Positions 33,710 through 42,282 of a stretch of 64,000 bases of DNA are shown here, in pieces. The position numbers and the translations under genes are program-made. Origin of the DNA: an uncultured Clostridia bacterium (GTDB lineage Bacteria; Bacillota; Clostridia; Christensenellales; CAG-917). Where the stretch lies: positions 124,001 through 188,000 of the forward strand of contig CAKQUX010000002.1 in NCBI GenBank assembly GCA_934277645.1, in the 5' to 3' direction. Numbering within the stretch: the first letter of the stretch is position 1; the number at the start of each line of letters is the position of its first letter. Below the pieces are notes generated by a model. It was given only the letters and a program-made list of their open reading frames with translations, was not told the origin of the DNA and did not search any database.

Positions 33710-35974
33710 TTATTTACCTTCGTAAACTTGTTTGATAATCTTGTCGAATTTTTCGACTTTCATATCCTTGCCGTTCAAGAAAGTATTTACAACGCTGTTG
33801 TATTTTTCGGTTTTCTTTGCCGAAAGAAGAGCTTTTTCGATATTGCTCTTAATCGTAAGTCCCGTTTCCGTTCCGTCGACCTTGATGACGTAATCGAGAG
33901 GCAAATATCCGCTTTCTTTGAAATCGTCTGCCGTTTCGTTAAGTTCCGTTCCGCCGTTTGCTTTGTAGCTGTCAACGTCGTAAGGCACGTCGGTTGCGTA
34001 AACCAAGAAAATTCCGCAGTATGCGCTACTTGTCGAGCCTTCGTCAATGAAGTTTTCGCCGATAACGTAATAATCGCTAAGATTTGCACCCGTGCCTATT
34101 GCGGCAGTTCCCGTACCCTTTGCGATAACCGCTCTTGCTCTTTCTTCAAACTCGTCGATATATCCCGACTTGCCGACTTCTTCAGGGGAAATAAGGTAAC
34201 CAAGTCCGCCGTTGTTGCTATCTTTATTTACCGAGCCGCTATCATCGCCCACAAGATAAAGCCACGCCGAAACGACTTCGTTTCTCCAATAAATCTTTTG
34301 CATAAGGCTAAGACCTAAGCCATCGCATACGCTGTCACATTGTTCCAAACTTGCCTTATATTGGTCAACTATACCGATTTTAGTTCCCTTAGTAAATGCC
34401 GGCCATTCAGTAAGAAGATATGCCATCGAAGGGCAGATAGTCGCATTATATTTAATCTCGACTTTGCCGTCGTTTGCCACGACTTCGATAAGTTTGTTGT
34501 ATTGTTCTTCCGTCAATGCGTCGGTTTTATTACATTCGTGATTCGGGCAAGTCATAGGGTCGCAATCGTCTTCGCACTCGTGCTTGTCACATTCGTAATC
34601 GGCATCATAGTCGTGATTGGTGATTTTGACTTTATGGTTCATTGCGAGTTCGTCACGGAACGCTTTGATTTGTTCGACCGAGCTCGTTCCGTTCGTTACA
34701 AGGTCGGTGAGTTGTTTAAGCTCGTCTGCATTGAACTTCAAAAGGATGTTCGTCACAAAGCCATAGCGTTGACCTGCCGTCGTATGCAAGTTGTAAATCG
34801 TGTCGGTAAGGCTCGATTTAAGGCTTGACGTATAGTTGTCTTCAGATTGGACGAAACTTTGTTCGTTTTGGTCGATAAGAGATTTATACTTTTCTTCTAT
34901 TTCGGCATCGGTAACGTTTTGGTCAGCCGTTAAGCAACGCTCGAATTTTTCAAGCAAAACCGTTTCGTATTGTTCTTTAAGGAAATATTCGTACGAACGG
35001 TGATTCTTTTCGATTTTCGATTTAAGGCTCTTTACGCCTTCGTCCAAAACTTTGAGATATTCTTCTTCGGTGTAGCCCGATTCCATATCCTTGAACGTAA
35101 GGGTTGCAATATAGTCTTTGTCGAAGAAATATTTTTCTCTTTCGATTTCGACACCGACTTGCGGGTCGAAATCTTCTTCCGTTTCGGTAACTTCTTTTAC
35201 CGTTCTCGGAGCGGTGTATTCATACCACTTAGCATAAAGTTTAAGGTTTTCGGTGACAGGAGTTTTGAAATCGTATCTTGCCGTCAAAGCCTCGTCCGTA
35301 AACCAACCGCCGAACTTGTAGCCGTCTCTTGTCGGAGCGGTAGGTTCGCTTGCATAGGTTCCGTCCTTTACGCCTTCGGTTTCAATGGTCGAAGTGGTTT
35401 CATAGTTAAGCTCGAAATACACCTTAAAGACTTTGTCGCTCTTTGCCTTTGGGGCTTCTTCTTTCTTGTTCGTTCCTTGATTTGCCTTTTTGTCCGCAAT
35501 AAGTCCTTCAAGCACGGTGTCGAGCGATTTTTTCATATCTTTGTTTGTCGCTTTAATTGCCTTGTTAATTTCGGCATCCGTCAAAAACTTTTCAACGTCT
35601 ACGGCTTCGGGAAGGTCGGTAATCGAAATGCCTTCCGGCGCATTTTCGATAAGATAAGCCTTTGCGAACATAACGAGAGCTTTTCTTTGATATAGCTGTT
35701 TTAACAAGGTTTCGACTGCTTCGCTCTTTGACATTTTATAATAGTTGACGTAAAGATAGCCATACGTATCATACGACGCTTTAAGATCGCCTTTTAAAAT
35801 ATCAAAGGATTGAGTAGAGTTCTTTCCGTTTACGGTCGTCGAATAGCCGACGGTCGCAACAACTTGATTAAAGTCCCTACTCTCGTTTTTCTTAAAAATC
35901 TGGTCACAAGCCGTAAACGTCACGGCAAGCATGCAGACTATTAAAATTAAAGCTAATAATTTTACCTTTTTCAT
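33710..35974 (-). CDS. Foldase-like lipoprotein with an inserted InlB-type repeat (754 aa)
   Basis: The start is ATG 35974 (GGAGA upstream). MKKVKLLALI leads to lipobox TFTAC with Cys23, so it is anchored outside the membrane. The helical parts around residues 60-160 and 300-450 resemble the SurA/PrsA N-terminal chaperone region. Residues about 184-251 read as a Listeria-Bacteroides beta-grasp repeat: YFELNYETT, APTRDGYKFGGWFTDEAL, NLKLYAKW. Residues 454-481 form a Cys/His cluster (C462, H465, C467, C471, C476, H479, C481). No clear parvulin active site was found. It follows mfd, where many Clostridia have a peptidyl-prolyl isomerase lipoprotein. Chaperone function is inferred. Confidence 0.75.
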   Translation of the reverse strand: MKKVKLLALILIVCMLAVTFTACDQIFKKNESRDFNQVVATVGYSTTVNGKNSTQSFDILKGDLKASYDTYGYLYVNYYKMSKSEAVETLLKQLYQRKALVMFAKAYLIENAPEGISITDLPEAVDVEKFLTDAEINKAIKATNKDMKKSLDTVLEGLIADKKANQGTNKKEEAPKAKSDKVFKVYFELNYETTSTIETEGVKDGTYASEPTAPTRDGYKFGGWFTDEALTARYDFKTPVTENLKLYAKWYEYTAPRTVKEVTETEEDFDPQVGVEIEREKYFFDKDYIATLTFKDMESGYTEEEYLKVLDEGVKSLKSKIEKNHRSYEYFLKEQYETVLLEKFERCLTADQNVTDAEIEEKYKSLIDQNEQSFVQSEDNYTSSLKSSLTDTIYNLHTTAGQRYGFVTNILLKFNADELKQLTDLVTNGTSSVEQIKAFRDELAMNHKVKITNHDYDADYECDKHECEDDCDPMTCPNHECNKTDALTEEQYNKLIEVVANDGKVEIKYNATICPSMAYLLTEWPAFTKGTKIGIVDQYKASLEQCDSVCDGLGLSLMQKIYWRNEVVSAWLYLVGDDSGSVNKDSNNGGLGYLISPEEVGKSGYIDEFEERARAVIAKGTGTAAIGTGANLSDYYVIGENFIDEGSTSSAYCGIFLVYATDVPYDVDSYKANGGTELNETADDFKESGYLPLDYVIKVDGTETGLTIKSNIEKALLSAKKTEKYNSVVNTFLNGKDMKVEKFDKIIKQVYEGK

Positions 35975-36047
35975 ATTAGTCTCCAATGTAATCTTAAACG
36001 TATGTATTATACACAACTTATTGTCAAAAAGCAACTAAAAACATACG

Positions 36048-39000
36048 TTAGCATTCCGAGAAGAACATAGCGAGCTTGTTTAATTTCTCTTCCGGCGTCA
36101 TATCTTTCACGTTGAACACCAAAGCAGGCGGAATCGTTGACGTAAGCACTACGCTGTCACGCGATTTCGACACGGCTTCGATAAGTCTGTCGTTTTTGAA
36201 AACGTCGTCCGAAAGGAAATTGACTGCCGCGCCGCTTCTGTTTACGATAACGTTTTTCACGCCGAAGCCTTTTACGTTGTTCTTTATAAGCGCAATGTTG
36301 ATAAGGTTTTTAATTCCTTTGTCAGGCACGCCGTAGCTAAGTTCTATATCGTTAAGCAAATCGTCGCGGTCTTTTACGCTTAAAACTTGCGCTATGCGCT
36401 TATACAGTTTAATTTTATCTCTCGGCGAAACGTAATCGCTCGGAATGTAAGTCGTAGCGTCGATTTTGAAATCGATATTTTCATCGTCCGTCTTTTCACC
36501 GGTCTTAATTTCCTTTATCGTTTCTTCCAAAATTTCAAGATACATTTCGTATCCCACTCTTTCGATATGTCCGTGTTGCTCCGCACCCAAAATATTTCCT
36601 GCGCCCCTTATGGACAAGTCCGCAAGCGAAATCTTGAAACCGCTTCCTATCTCGGTGTTGTCAAGCAATGCGTCGAATCTCTTTTGTGCGTCTTCCGTCA
36701 TGCTCCTTGACGCAGGCACTGTGAAATACGCTTTTGCGAGCGCACCTCGTCTGCCGACTCTGCCACGAAGCTGATAAAGCTGACTGAGTCCGAAATTTTG
36801 CGAATCGATGACTATAAGCGTGTTTGCGTCCGGCAAATCGATTCCGTTTTCGATTATGGTCGTAGACACAAGCACGTCGAACTGTTTGTCGTAAAACGCT
36901 TCCACCGTGTCCTCGAGTTGCCTGCCGTTCATCTGTCCGTGCGCGTATCTGACCTTTATGCCGCCGCCGAGCATTCCCGACAGCTTGGCAGAAAACTCTG
37001 CGATTGTTTCTACCTTGTTGTACAAAACAAACACTTGTCCGCCGCGAGCGGTCTCAAACTTGATTGCGTCTATGACAAGAGAGTCGCTGTATTCTACGAC
37101 GTAAGTTTCGACCGGCAATCTTCCGAGAGGCGGCGTTTCGAGAAGCGATATGTCTCTGACGCCCGAAAGCGACATATTGAGAGTTCTCGGAATAGGCGTT
37201 GCCGACAACGTAAGCACGTTTACGCTCGGATTTTTTTCTTTGAGTTTTTCTTTATGTTCGACGCCGAAACGCTGTTCTTCGTCAAGCACCAAAAGTCCCA
37301 AATCGAAAAATGCGACGTCCTTCGACAAAAGTCTGTGCGAGGCTATAATCATTTGCACGTCGCCTTTGATTAGACCGTCTAATATCTCCGCTCTTTCCGC
37401 CGCCGTTTGAAAACGAGTCAAAAGAGCAAGTTTAATTCCGAATTTTTCAAGTCTGGGTTTGAGCGTTTCGTAATGCTGTTTGCAAAGTATGGTGGTCGGT
37501 GCGAGCAACGCCGCCTGCTTTCCCTCCATAACGGTTTTGAACATAATTCTGAAAGCAACTTCCGTTTTGCCGAAACCGACGTCACCGCATATAAGACGGT
37601 CGATGACCTTGCCTTTTTCCATTTCTTGTTTTATGGTCGCAACCGCTTCTAATTGGTCGGCTGTTTCTTCATAAGGGAAATCGTCTTCAAATTGTCTTTG
37701 CTTTATCGTATCCGCTTGATAACAATGTCCTTTCGTCTTTTCTCTTTCCGCATAAAGATTTACAAGGTTTATCGCTATCTGCCTGACGGATTTTTTGACT
37801 TTTTCCTTTTCTCTTTTAAACTCTTTGCCGCCGAGTTTGTTAAGCGGAGGATTTTCTTCGCCGATAAACTTCGTGACGTTGTCCATCTGGTCGATTGCGA
37901 CGTACAAATGGTCGCCGCCTTCATATCTTATGGACAAATATTCTTTTTTAAACTCGCCTACGTCAAAAACAGCCGTGCCTTCGCAAATACCCACGCCGTG
38001 TACCGAATGAACGACGTAGTCGCCGACTTTCGGCGGAGCGAACGATTTAACCTTTTTAACGCCGTCTGTTCCCCTGCCTTTACCGACAAGTTCGACGCTA
38101 CCCACAACCAAAAGTTTGTACTTAGGATACAAAAAGCCTTGCTCTATATCTTCGTTTAAAATCGTGACTTTTCCGTTTTTCGGTTCGCCGCCCAACATAG
38201 GGGCGATTCCCTCTTCATACAAACTGTCCGAAACAAATTTTGCTCTTTCGGCGTTTCGGCAAAATAAAACTATCTTGAATCCGTTTGCCGAAAAACCTTT
38301 AAGGTCCGACACAAGCGAAGGATAATCGTAGCAATATCTGGTTACGGCTTTCGCGCCGAGATTTATCGTCTTTGTCGGAACAAACAAAGTGTTGTTCAAA
38401 TTGAGCGACGACAGTCCTACAAGTCTTTTTTCTTGCAACGCGGCTTTAATGTCGCCCAGCGCAAGTTTTGCGGTCTGATGCCTTTTTGTGACTTCGCCGC
38501 CGTATTCCATAGACTTGAATCTGCCGTTAAACTCCTTATCGTACAGCTCGAATTTTTCGCCGACTATTTTCGGTTCGTCAAATATGACCGTTAAATCAAG
38601 GTCGAGCAAACTCTGCGTTCTTAAAAACGGCAACAGATATGCATATCGTCCGCTGAGTGCTCCTTCTTTAAGTCCGCCTATAAGTTCGGAAAAAATTTCT
38701 TTTACCCTTCCGCCGACAAGTTTGTTCACGGCAAGAACTTCATCGACGCTGCTCTTCGTAAATACAAGGTCGGACGACGGCGCAAGATAAACGGTTTTAT
38801 ATTCGCAAATCTTATCGCCGCTTTCAAGGTCTATTTCCTTTATGCTTTCGAGTTCGTCATCGAAAAAGCTGAGTCTTAACGGGTTTTTGACGCCGTAAGG
38901 AAAAACGTCTACAACGTCGCCACGAACGGAGAAATCGCCGAAATCGAAAATTTCGTCTTCTCTTTTATATCCTGCTTTAACAAGTGAATTTGAAAGAATG

Positions 39001-39416
39001 TTTAAATTGTAGTTTTTGCCTACTTCTAAATCGACTATGAAGTTTTCAAAATCTTTTAGGTCGCAAAATTTATCGCCGAGTGCGTCGGGCGAAGTGACGA
39101 TTACGTCATAGTCGCCTTTTGCGATTTTGGCAAAATTCAAAGCGTTCAAGCCGTCCTGTTCTTTCGAATAATTTTTGCGGTATAGCAAAACGTCGTCGCG
39201 GCCGACGACCGTGACGACTTTTAAACCGTATTTTTTGAGTTCGTTTGACGCTTTTTTTGCTTGCAGTTTGTCTTGCGTGACGTAAAGTTTTTTTCCGTCT
39301 ATTCCGCTCGTCAAATGCAGTTTTGCCCCTTCGGGGACTTGCAAAACGTCGGTTTTGTCCGAAAGCTCGAAATCGAACCCTTGTATGTTTTTAAATTCTA
39401 AAAACGGATACTTCAT
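36048..39416 (-). CDS. mfd: Transcription-repair coupling factor Mfd
   Basis: Translocase that pushes stalled RNA polymerase off damaged DNA and recruits UvrA. 1122 residues, near the usual 1150. The N-terminal UvrB-like module is followed by the polymerase-binding domain (GDYVVHSVHGVGICEG near 480). The helicase has Walker A GDVGFGKTEVAFR near residue 605 and DEEQRFGVEHKEKLK near 715. The TRG motif region is around TTIIENGIDLPDANTLIV near 870. The ATG overlaps the pth stop by four bases, so the two are coupled as in most Firmicutes. Confidence 0.97.
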   Translation of the reverse strand: MKYPFLEFKNIQGFDFELSDKTDVLQVPEGAKLHLTSGIDGKKLYVTQDKLQAKKASNELKKYGLKVVTVVGRDDVLLYRKNYSKEQDGLNALNFAKIAKGDYDVIVTSPDALGDKFCDLKDFENFIVDLEVGKNYNLNILSNSLVKAGYKREDEIFDFGDFSVRGDVVDVFPYGVKNPLRLSFFDDELESIKEIDLESGDKICEYKTVYLAPSSDLVFTKSSVDEVLAVNKLVGGRVKEIFSELIGGLKEGALSGRYAYLLPFLRTQSLLDLDLTVIFDEPKIVGEKFELYDKEFNGRFKSMEYGGEVTKRHQTAKLALGDIKAALQEKRLVGLSSLNLNNTLFVPTKTINLGAKAVTRYCYDYPSLVSDLKGFSANGFKIVLFCRNAERAKFVSDSLYEEGIAPMLGGEPKNGKVTILNEDIEQGFLYPKYKLLVVGSVELVGKGRGTDGVKKVKSFAPPKVGDYVVHSVHGVGICEGTAVFDVGEFKKEYLSIRYEGGDHLYVAIDQMDNVTKFIGEENPPLNKLGGKEFKREKEKVKKSVRQIAINLVNLYAEREKTKGHCYQADTIKQRQFEDDFPYEETADQLEAVATIKQEMEKGKVIDRLICGDVGFGKTEVAFRIMFKTVMEGKQAALLAPTTILCKQHYETLKPRLEKFGIKLALLTRFQTAAERAEILDGLIKGDVQMIIASHRLLSKDVAFFDLGLLVLDEEQRFGVEHKEKLKEKNPSVNVLTLSATPIPRTLNMSLSGVRDISLLETPPLGRLPVETYVVEYSDSLVIDAIKFETARGGQVFVLYNKVETIAEFSAKLSGMLGGGIKVRYAHGQMNGRQLEDTVEAFYDKQFDVLVSTTIIENGIDLPDANTLIVIDSQNFGLSQLYQLRGRVGRRGALAKAYFTVPASRSMTEDAQKRFDALLDNTEIGSGFKISLADLSIRGAGNILGAEQHGHIERVGYEMYLEILEETIKEIKTGEKTDDENIDFKIDATTYIPSDYVSPRDKIKLYKRIAQVLSVKDRDDLLNDIELSYGVPDKGIKNLINIALIKNNVKGFGVKNVIVNRSGAAVNFLSDDVFKNDRLIEAVSKSRDSVVLTSTIPPALVFNVKDMTPEEKLNKLAMFFSEC

Positions 39417-39988
39417 CTGTTAAGCTCCTGCATAAGCGCATCGAGCGTGGCTTCGCCTTTCGCCCATTTAGCCGCCGCAGTCGACGCCTTATCTATTGCG
39501 CCGCTTATTTTTTCCTTATCGTTATAAGCTATAGGAGAAAGCACTTTGTCGACAATGTTCACCGATTTGGTTTCGACCGCCTTGTCTTTGAACCCTACTC
39601 TTAATCTATTGAATTTTTCGGTGCAAATTTCGCTGACTATGTTTCTCATTCCGTTGTGCGTTCCGCTAGACCCTTCGAGCCTTAATCTTAGTTTTCCGAC
39701 GGGAATGTCTGCGTCGTCGTATATGACAAGAAGGTCTTCGGGATATGCCCCGTATTTTCGCATAAGTTCTTTGACGGCTTCGCCCGACAAGTTCATAAAC
39801 GTTTGCGGCTTTGCCAGCACCACGTCGTAGCCCGATATCGTTTTGACCGCTACTTTCGACTTGCATTCTTCCTTGTTGAATTTCATTCCGAGTTTTTCGC
39901 AAACGGCGTCAACCGTCATAAAACCTAAATTGTGATAGGTGTTTCTGTACTTCGGCGTCGGATTTCCGAGCCCTACTATAAGTTTCAT
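39413..39988 (-). CDS. pth: Peptidyl-tRNA hydrolase
   Basis: Releases peptides from prematurely dropped tRNAs. 191 residues, usual length. The active-site pieces are all present: LIVGLGNPTPKYRNTYHNLGF at the N-terminus with the catalytic His, KPQTFMNLSG near residue 67, and YDDADIPVGKLRLR with SSGTHNGMRNI near 95-115. AGGAGA precedes the ATG. It lies 7 bp after the GlmU-like gene and overlaps mfd, reproducing the glmU..pth-mfd order of Firmicutes, though prs and ctc are missing between. Confidence 0.97.
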   Translation of the reverse strand: MKLIVGLGNPTPKYRNTYHNLGFMTVDAVCEKLGMKFNKEECKSKVAVKTISGYDVVLAKPQTFMNLSGEAVKELMRKYGAYPEDLLVIYDDADIPVGKLRLRLEGSSGTHNGMRNIVSEICTEKFNRLRVGFKDKAVETKSVNIVDKVLSPIAYNDKEKISGAIDKASTAAAKWAKGEATLDALMQELNR

Positions 39989-39995
39989 ATCTCTC

Positions 39996-40694
39996 CTACA
40001 CTTGCCTTGAAATTATACGTCCCGAAGCAACGTTTTCCGTTATCATACTCGATTCGATAGCGGCAAACGGCTCTACGACGATTTTGTCGGCAACGTTCGT
40101 ATTTTTTATATATGAGTTTTTTATCACGCAATTGTCGCCGATTACGCTGTTTATAATCGTTGACGAATATATCTTGCTTTTGCCTATATAACAGCTTCCT
40201 TTAATGACTGCATTGCCGCTTATCACGGCGTCCTTTTTTATAATCGCAACGTCGTCGATAACGGCGTTTGGCGAATCGATATAAACACCTTTAAGCAAAT
40301 TACGGTCGATAATTCTTTTTCGCATCGCGTCGTAAATTGCAGCTTTGTTTCTTGCGTCGTCGGGGCGCAAAAATTCTTCCGACGTCAAAAAATAATTCTT
40401 TTCCGCTTCACCGACTCCGACCGCATAGCCGTTAAGAAAATTTATGCGATTTATATTTTTTGACTTCATCTGCCCGAAAACGTAGTTTAACGTTTCCCTT
40501 TTAATCAGCGGCATATCGAGATACAAAACGTAAGTGACTTCGGCAATCGGGTCAAGGCTGTTGTTAAAATCGCTTCCGACGATTTCGACGGGATACTTTT
40601 CAAGTTCTCTTAAAACGTAATCCCTGAGTTTTCTGCCAAGCATAACCTCTTTTGACAGTTCGGTTTCAATCAGATAAATAAATTCTTTCAGCAT
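39996..40694 (-). CDS. Shrunken GlmU-like protein with left-handed beta-helix (232 aa)
   Basis: The C-terminal half shows hexapeptide repeats (DAVISGNAVIKGSCYIG, TIINSVIGDNCVIKNSYI) and is preceded by DRNLLKGVYIDSPNAVID, the linker of GlmU. The part before it, YVLYLDMPLIKRETL, matches the end of the GlmU nucleotidyltransferase domain. The glycine-rich LAAGxGTRM loop and everything ahead of it are missing, so uridylyl transfer is not expected. GlmU is normally about 455 residues. The gene lies where glmU usually does, before pth-mfd. It may be a degraded GlmU with an acetyltransferase or scaffold role. The ATG is 6 bases after a -10 box with no ribosome site. Confidence 0.8.
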   Translation of the reverse strand: MLKEFIYLIETELSKEVMLGRKLRDYVLRELEKYPVEIVGSDFNNSLDPIAEVTYVLYLDMPLIKRETLNYVFGQMKSKNINRINFLNGYAVGVGEAEKNYFLTSEEFLRPDDARNKAAIYDAMRKRIIDRNLLKGVYIDSPNAVIDDVAIIKKDAVISGNAVIKGSCYIGKSKIYSSTIINSVIGDNCVIKNSYIKNTNVADKIVVEPFAAIESSMITENVASGRIISRQV

Positions 40695-40706
40695 AGATTT
40701 ATTCTA
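40688..40706 (-). promoter_or_regulatory. Inverted repeat across the start codon of the GlmU-like gene
   Basis: GCATAGA-ATAAA-TCTATGC, 7-bp arms, spans the -10 box and the start codon. A protein bound here would block both transcription and translation initiation. Function unproven. Confidence 0.5.
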
Positions 40707-40729
40707 TGCGCCGCCGCCCGAAATGTTGA
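40701..40729 (-). promoter_or_regulatory. Promoter predicted to give a leaderless GlmU-like mRNA
   Basis: TCAACA (40729-40724), 17 bp, TAGAAT (40706-40701), then 6 bases to the ATG at 40694. The -35 matches consensus in four of six positions. Confidence 0.55.
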
Positions 40730-40828
40730 CTTGATTTTTATTGCTAAATGCGTCGGTTGCGGTTATGCTAAAATTCGGCTGAACTTATAATTCAAAAATG
40801 TCGATTGCCGAATCTAACGCTAAGTTAT

Positions 40829-41293
40829 TTAGCTTTGATTTTTGTTTTTGCGTTTGCGCCTGAAATACTCGCTTATCACACTTCCGCAATCTTGCGCCAT
40901 ATAACCGCCGCTACATTCGATATCGTGATTGAACTTGCCCTTTTCAAATATATTTAGCACGCTTCCCGCGCCGCCCGTTTTCGGGTCGTACGCGCCGAAA
41001 TAAACCGCCTTGATTCTCGACAGTTGCATTGCCATCGCGCACATAGGACACGGCTCCAACGTAACGTAAAGCTCGCAATCTTCAAGCCACCAGTTATTCA
41101 GTTTTTTCGCCGCTTCTTCTATGGCGACCATTTCGGCGTGATGAGTCGCCACAAGGTCACGCTCCTTGCGATTTATTCCTTCCGCTATTATTTCGCCTCG
41201 TTTAACGATGACTGCGCCGACAGGCACTTCGTCAAGTTTGTCGGCTTCTCTTGCAAGCTCTAAGGCTCTGAGCATAAATTTTTCTTCGTACAT
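40829..41293 (-). CDS. tadA: tRNA-specific adenosine deaminase
   Basis: Converts A34 to inosine in tRNA-Arg. 154 residues, normal length. The deaminase zinc site is complete: THHAEMVAI (His-Ala-Glu) near residue 54 and TLEPCPMCAMAM near 84, with the typical VPVGAVIVK at the start and KTGGAGSVLN after. AAAGGG lies before the ATG. It follows the M14 peptidase gene by 105 bp on the same strand, possibly as part of the same transcript. Downstream there is only a weak long-loop hairpin near 40770-40815 as a possible terminator. Confidence 0.95.
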   Translation of the reverse strand: MYEEKFMLRALELAREADKLDEVPVGAVIVKRGEIIAEGINRKERDLVATHHAEMVAIEEAAKKLNNWWLEDCELYVTLEPCPMCAMAMQLSRIKAVYFGAYDPKTGGAGSVLNIFEKGKFNHDIECSGGYMAQDCGSVISEYFRRKRKNKNQS

Positions 41294-41398
41294 TTTTCCC
41301 TTTATGAAATCGTTCGATTTTACGATTCGATATGTTTTCTTTGCAACGCATAAGGACGTTAATTTAAAGCGTTTACTTCGGTCGACCGTTTATGAAGT

Positions 41399-42205
41399 TT
41401 ACACGTAGCCGAATTGTTTTAACACTTTAAATATTCCTTCGTTTCGGACGGCGAGAGAATTTGCCCACTCTATGCCTATCGGGTGCGACAATCGTTCGCT
41501 TCCGACTTCGATTGTGAGCCCTTTGCCAAGCCCCGACGCTATAAACCAGTCTTTATGTCCGCCGTGGCTAAACGCCGCCGTTTTTGCGGCATATCCGTTC
41601 TCTTTCGATAAAGCGATAGCCAAATCTTTGCCGACTTCGTTATTATAGCCGTAATAAATTTCTTCGCCCAGTGAATGATAACACAAAACTAACGTTTTAT
41701 CAAGCGACAAGCGTTTTAAAACCCTACTTTCGATTTCGGAAAAAGGCCTTTCGCCGATATAGTTTTCACTGCCTATCGTTGTTTTGTTTTTTGCGCCTTT
41801 TCCCCAACCTGCGTCAAAATTGACGTTAAGGTCAACGCCCCTGAGATTTGCCTTCCACAGTTTTAAATCGCTTCTCTCGATTTCGGCTCTGACTCTATCG
41901 TCAAGTTTATCTTTTACGGTTTTATAATAGTCCGCCCTTTCCGTGCAAAGTCTTACGCCGTCGGGGTTTGCCATAGGAACGTATTCGACTGGATAATCCG
42001 AAAACTTTTCGATAAACTTAATTAGCATAAACGTCGTAACGTATTCCCTTGCGTGTATTGCCGCCGTCATCAATACTTTCGGTTTTGTTCCTTTCGGCTT
42101 TACGGCGTATATCGGCTCGCCTGAAAAACTCTCCCCTGCGCTTTCGACAAAATAATTTTTGCCAAGTTCGTTTAATCTTTTAATATAACTTTCATATATT
42201 GTCAT
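41399..42205 (-). CDS. M14-family zinc carboxypeptidase (268 aa)
   Basis: Zinc peptidase of the carboxypeptidase A fold. The metal ligands are AAIHAREYVT (HxxE) near residue 50 and CYHSLGEEIYYGY near 175, and the catalytic Glu is in GLTIEVGSERL near 232. No signal peptide is seen, so it would act in the cytosol, as do several gamma-D-glutamyl-diaminopimelate peptidases that process recycled or spore peptidoglycan; this role is a guess. The start codon lacks a ribosome site and lies just after an AT-rich -10-like stretch, so it too may be leaderless. It diverges from walJ with 77 bp between the start codons. Confidence 0.85.
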   Translation of the reverse strand: MTIYESYIKRLNELGKNYFVESAGESFSGEPIYAVKPKGTKPKVLMTAAIHAREYVTTFMLIKFIEKFSDYPVEYVPMANPDGVRLCTERADYYKTVKDKLDDRVRAEIERSDLKLWKANLRGVDLNVNFDAGWGKGAKNKTTIGSENYIGERPFSEIESRVLKRLSLDKTLVLCYHSLGEEIYYGYNNEVGKDLAIALSKENGYAAKTAAFSHGGHKDWFIASGLGKGLTIEVGSERLSHPIGIEWANSLAVRNEGIFKVLKQFGYV

Positions 42206-42247
42206 AAAATTATATACGCAGGTTGAAAGTTTAAGTGAACGGTTTTC

Positions 42248-42276
42248 TTGTGATTTTTTTAATTTTGCATTATAAT
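42248..42276 (+). promoter_or_regulatory. Promoter predicted to give a leaderless walJ mRNA
   Basis: TTGTGA (42248-42253), 17 bp, TATAAT (42271-42276), then CTTCGT and the ATG at 42283. No purine-rich ribosome site. Confidence 0.75.
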
Positions 42277-42282
42277 CTTCGT

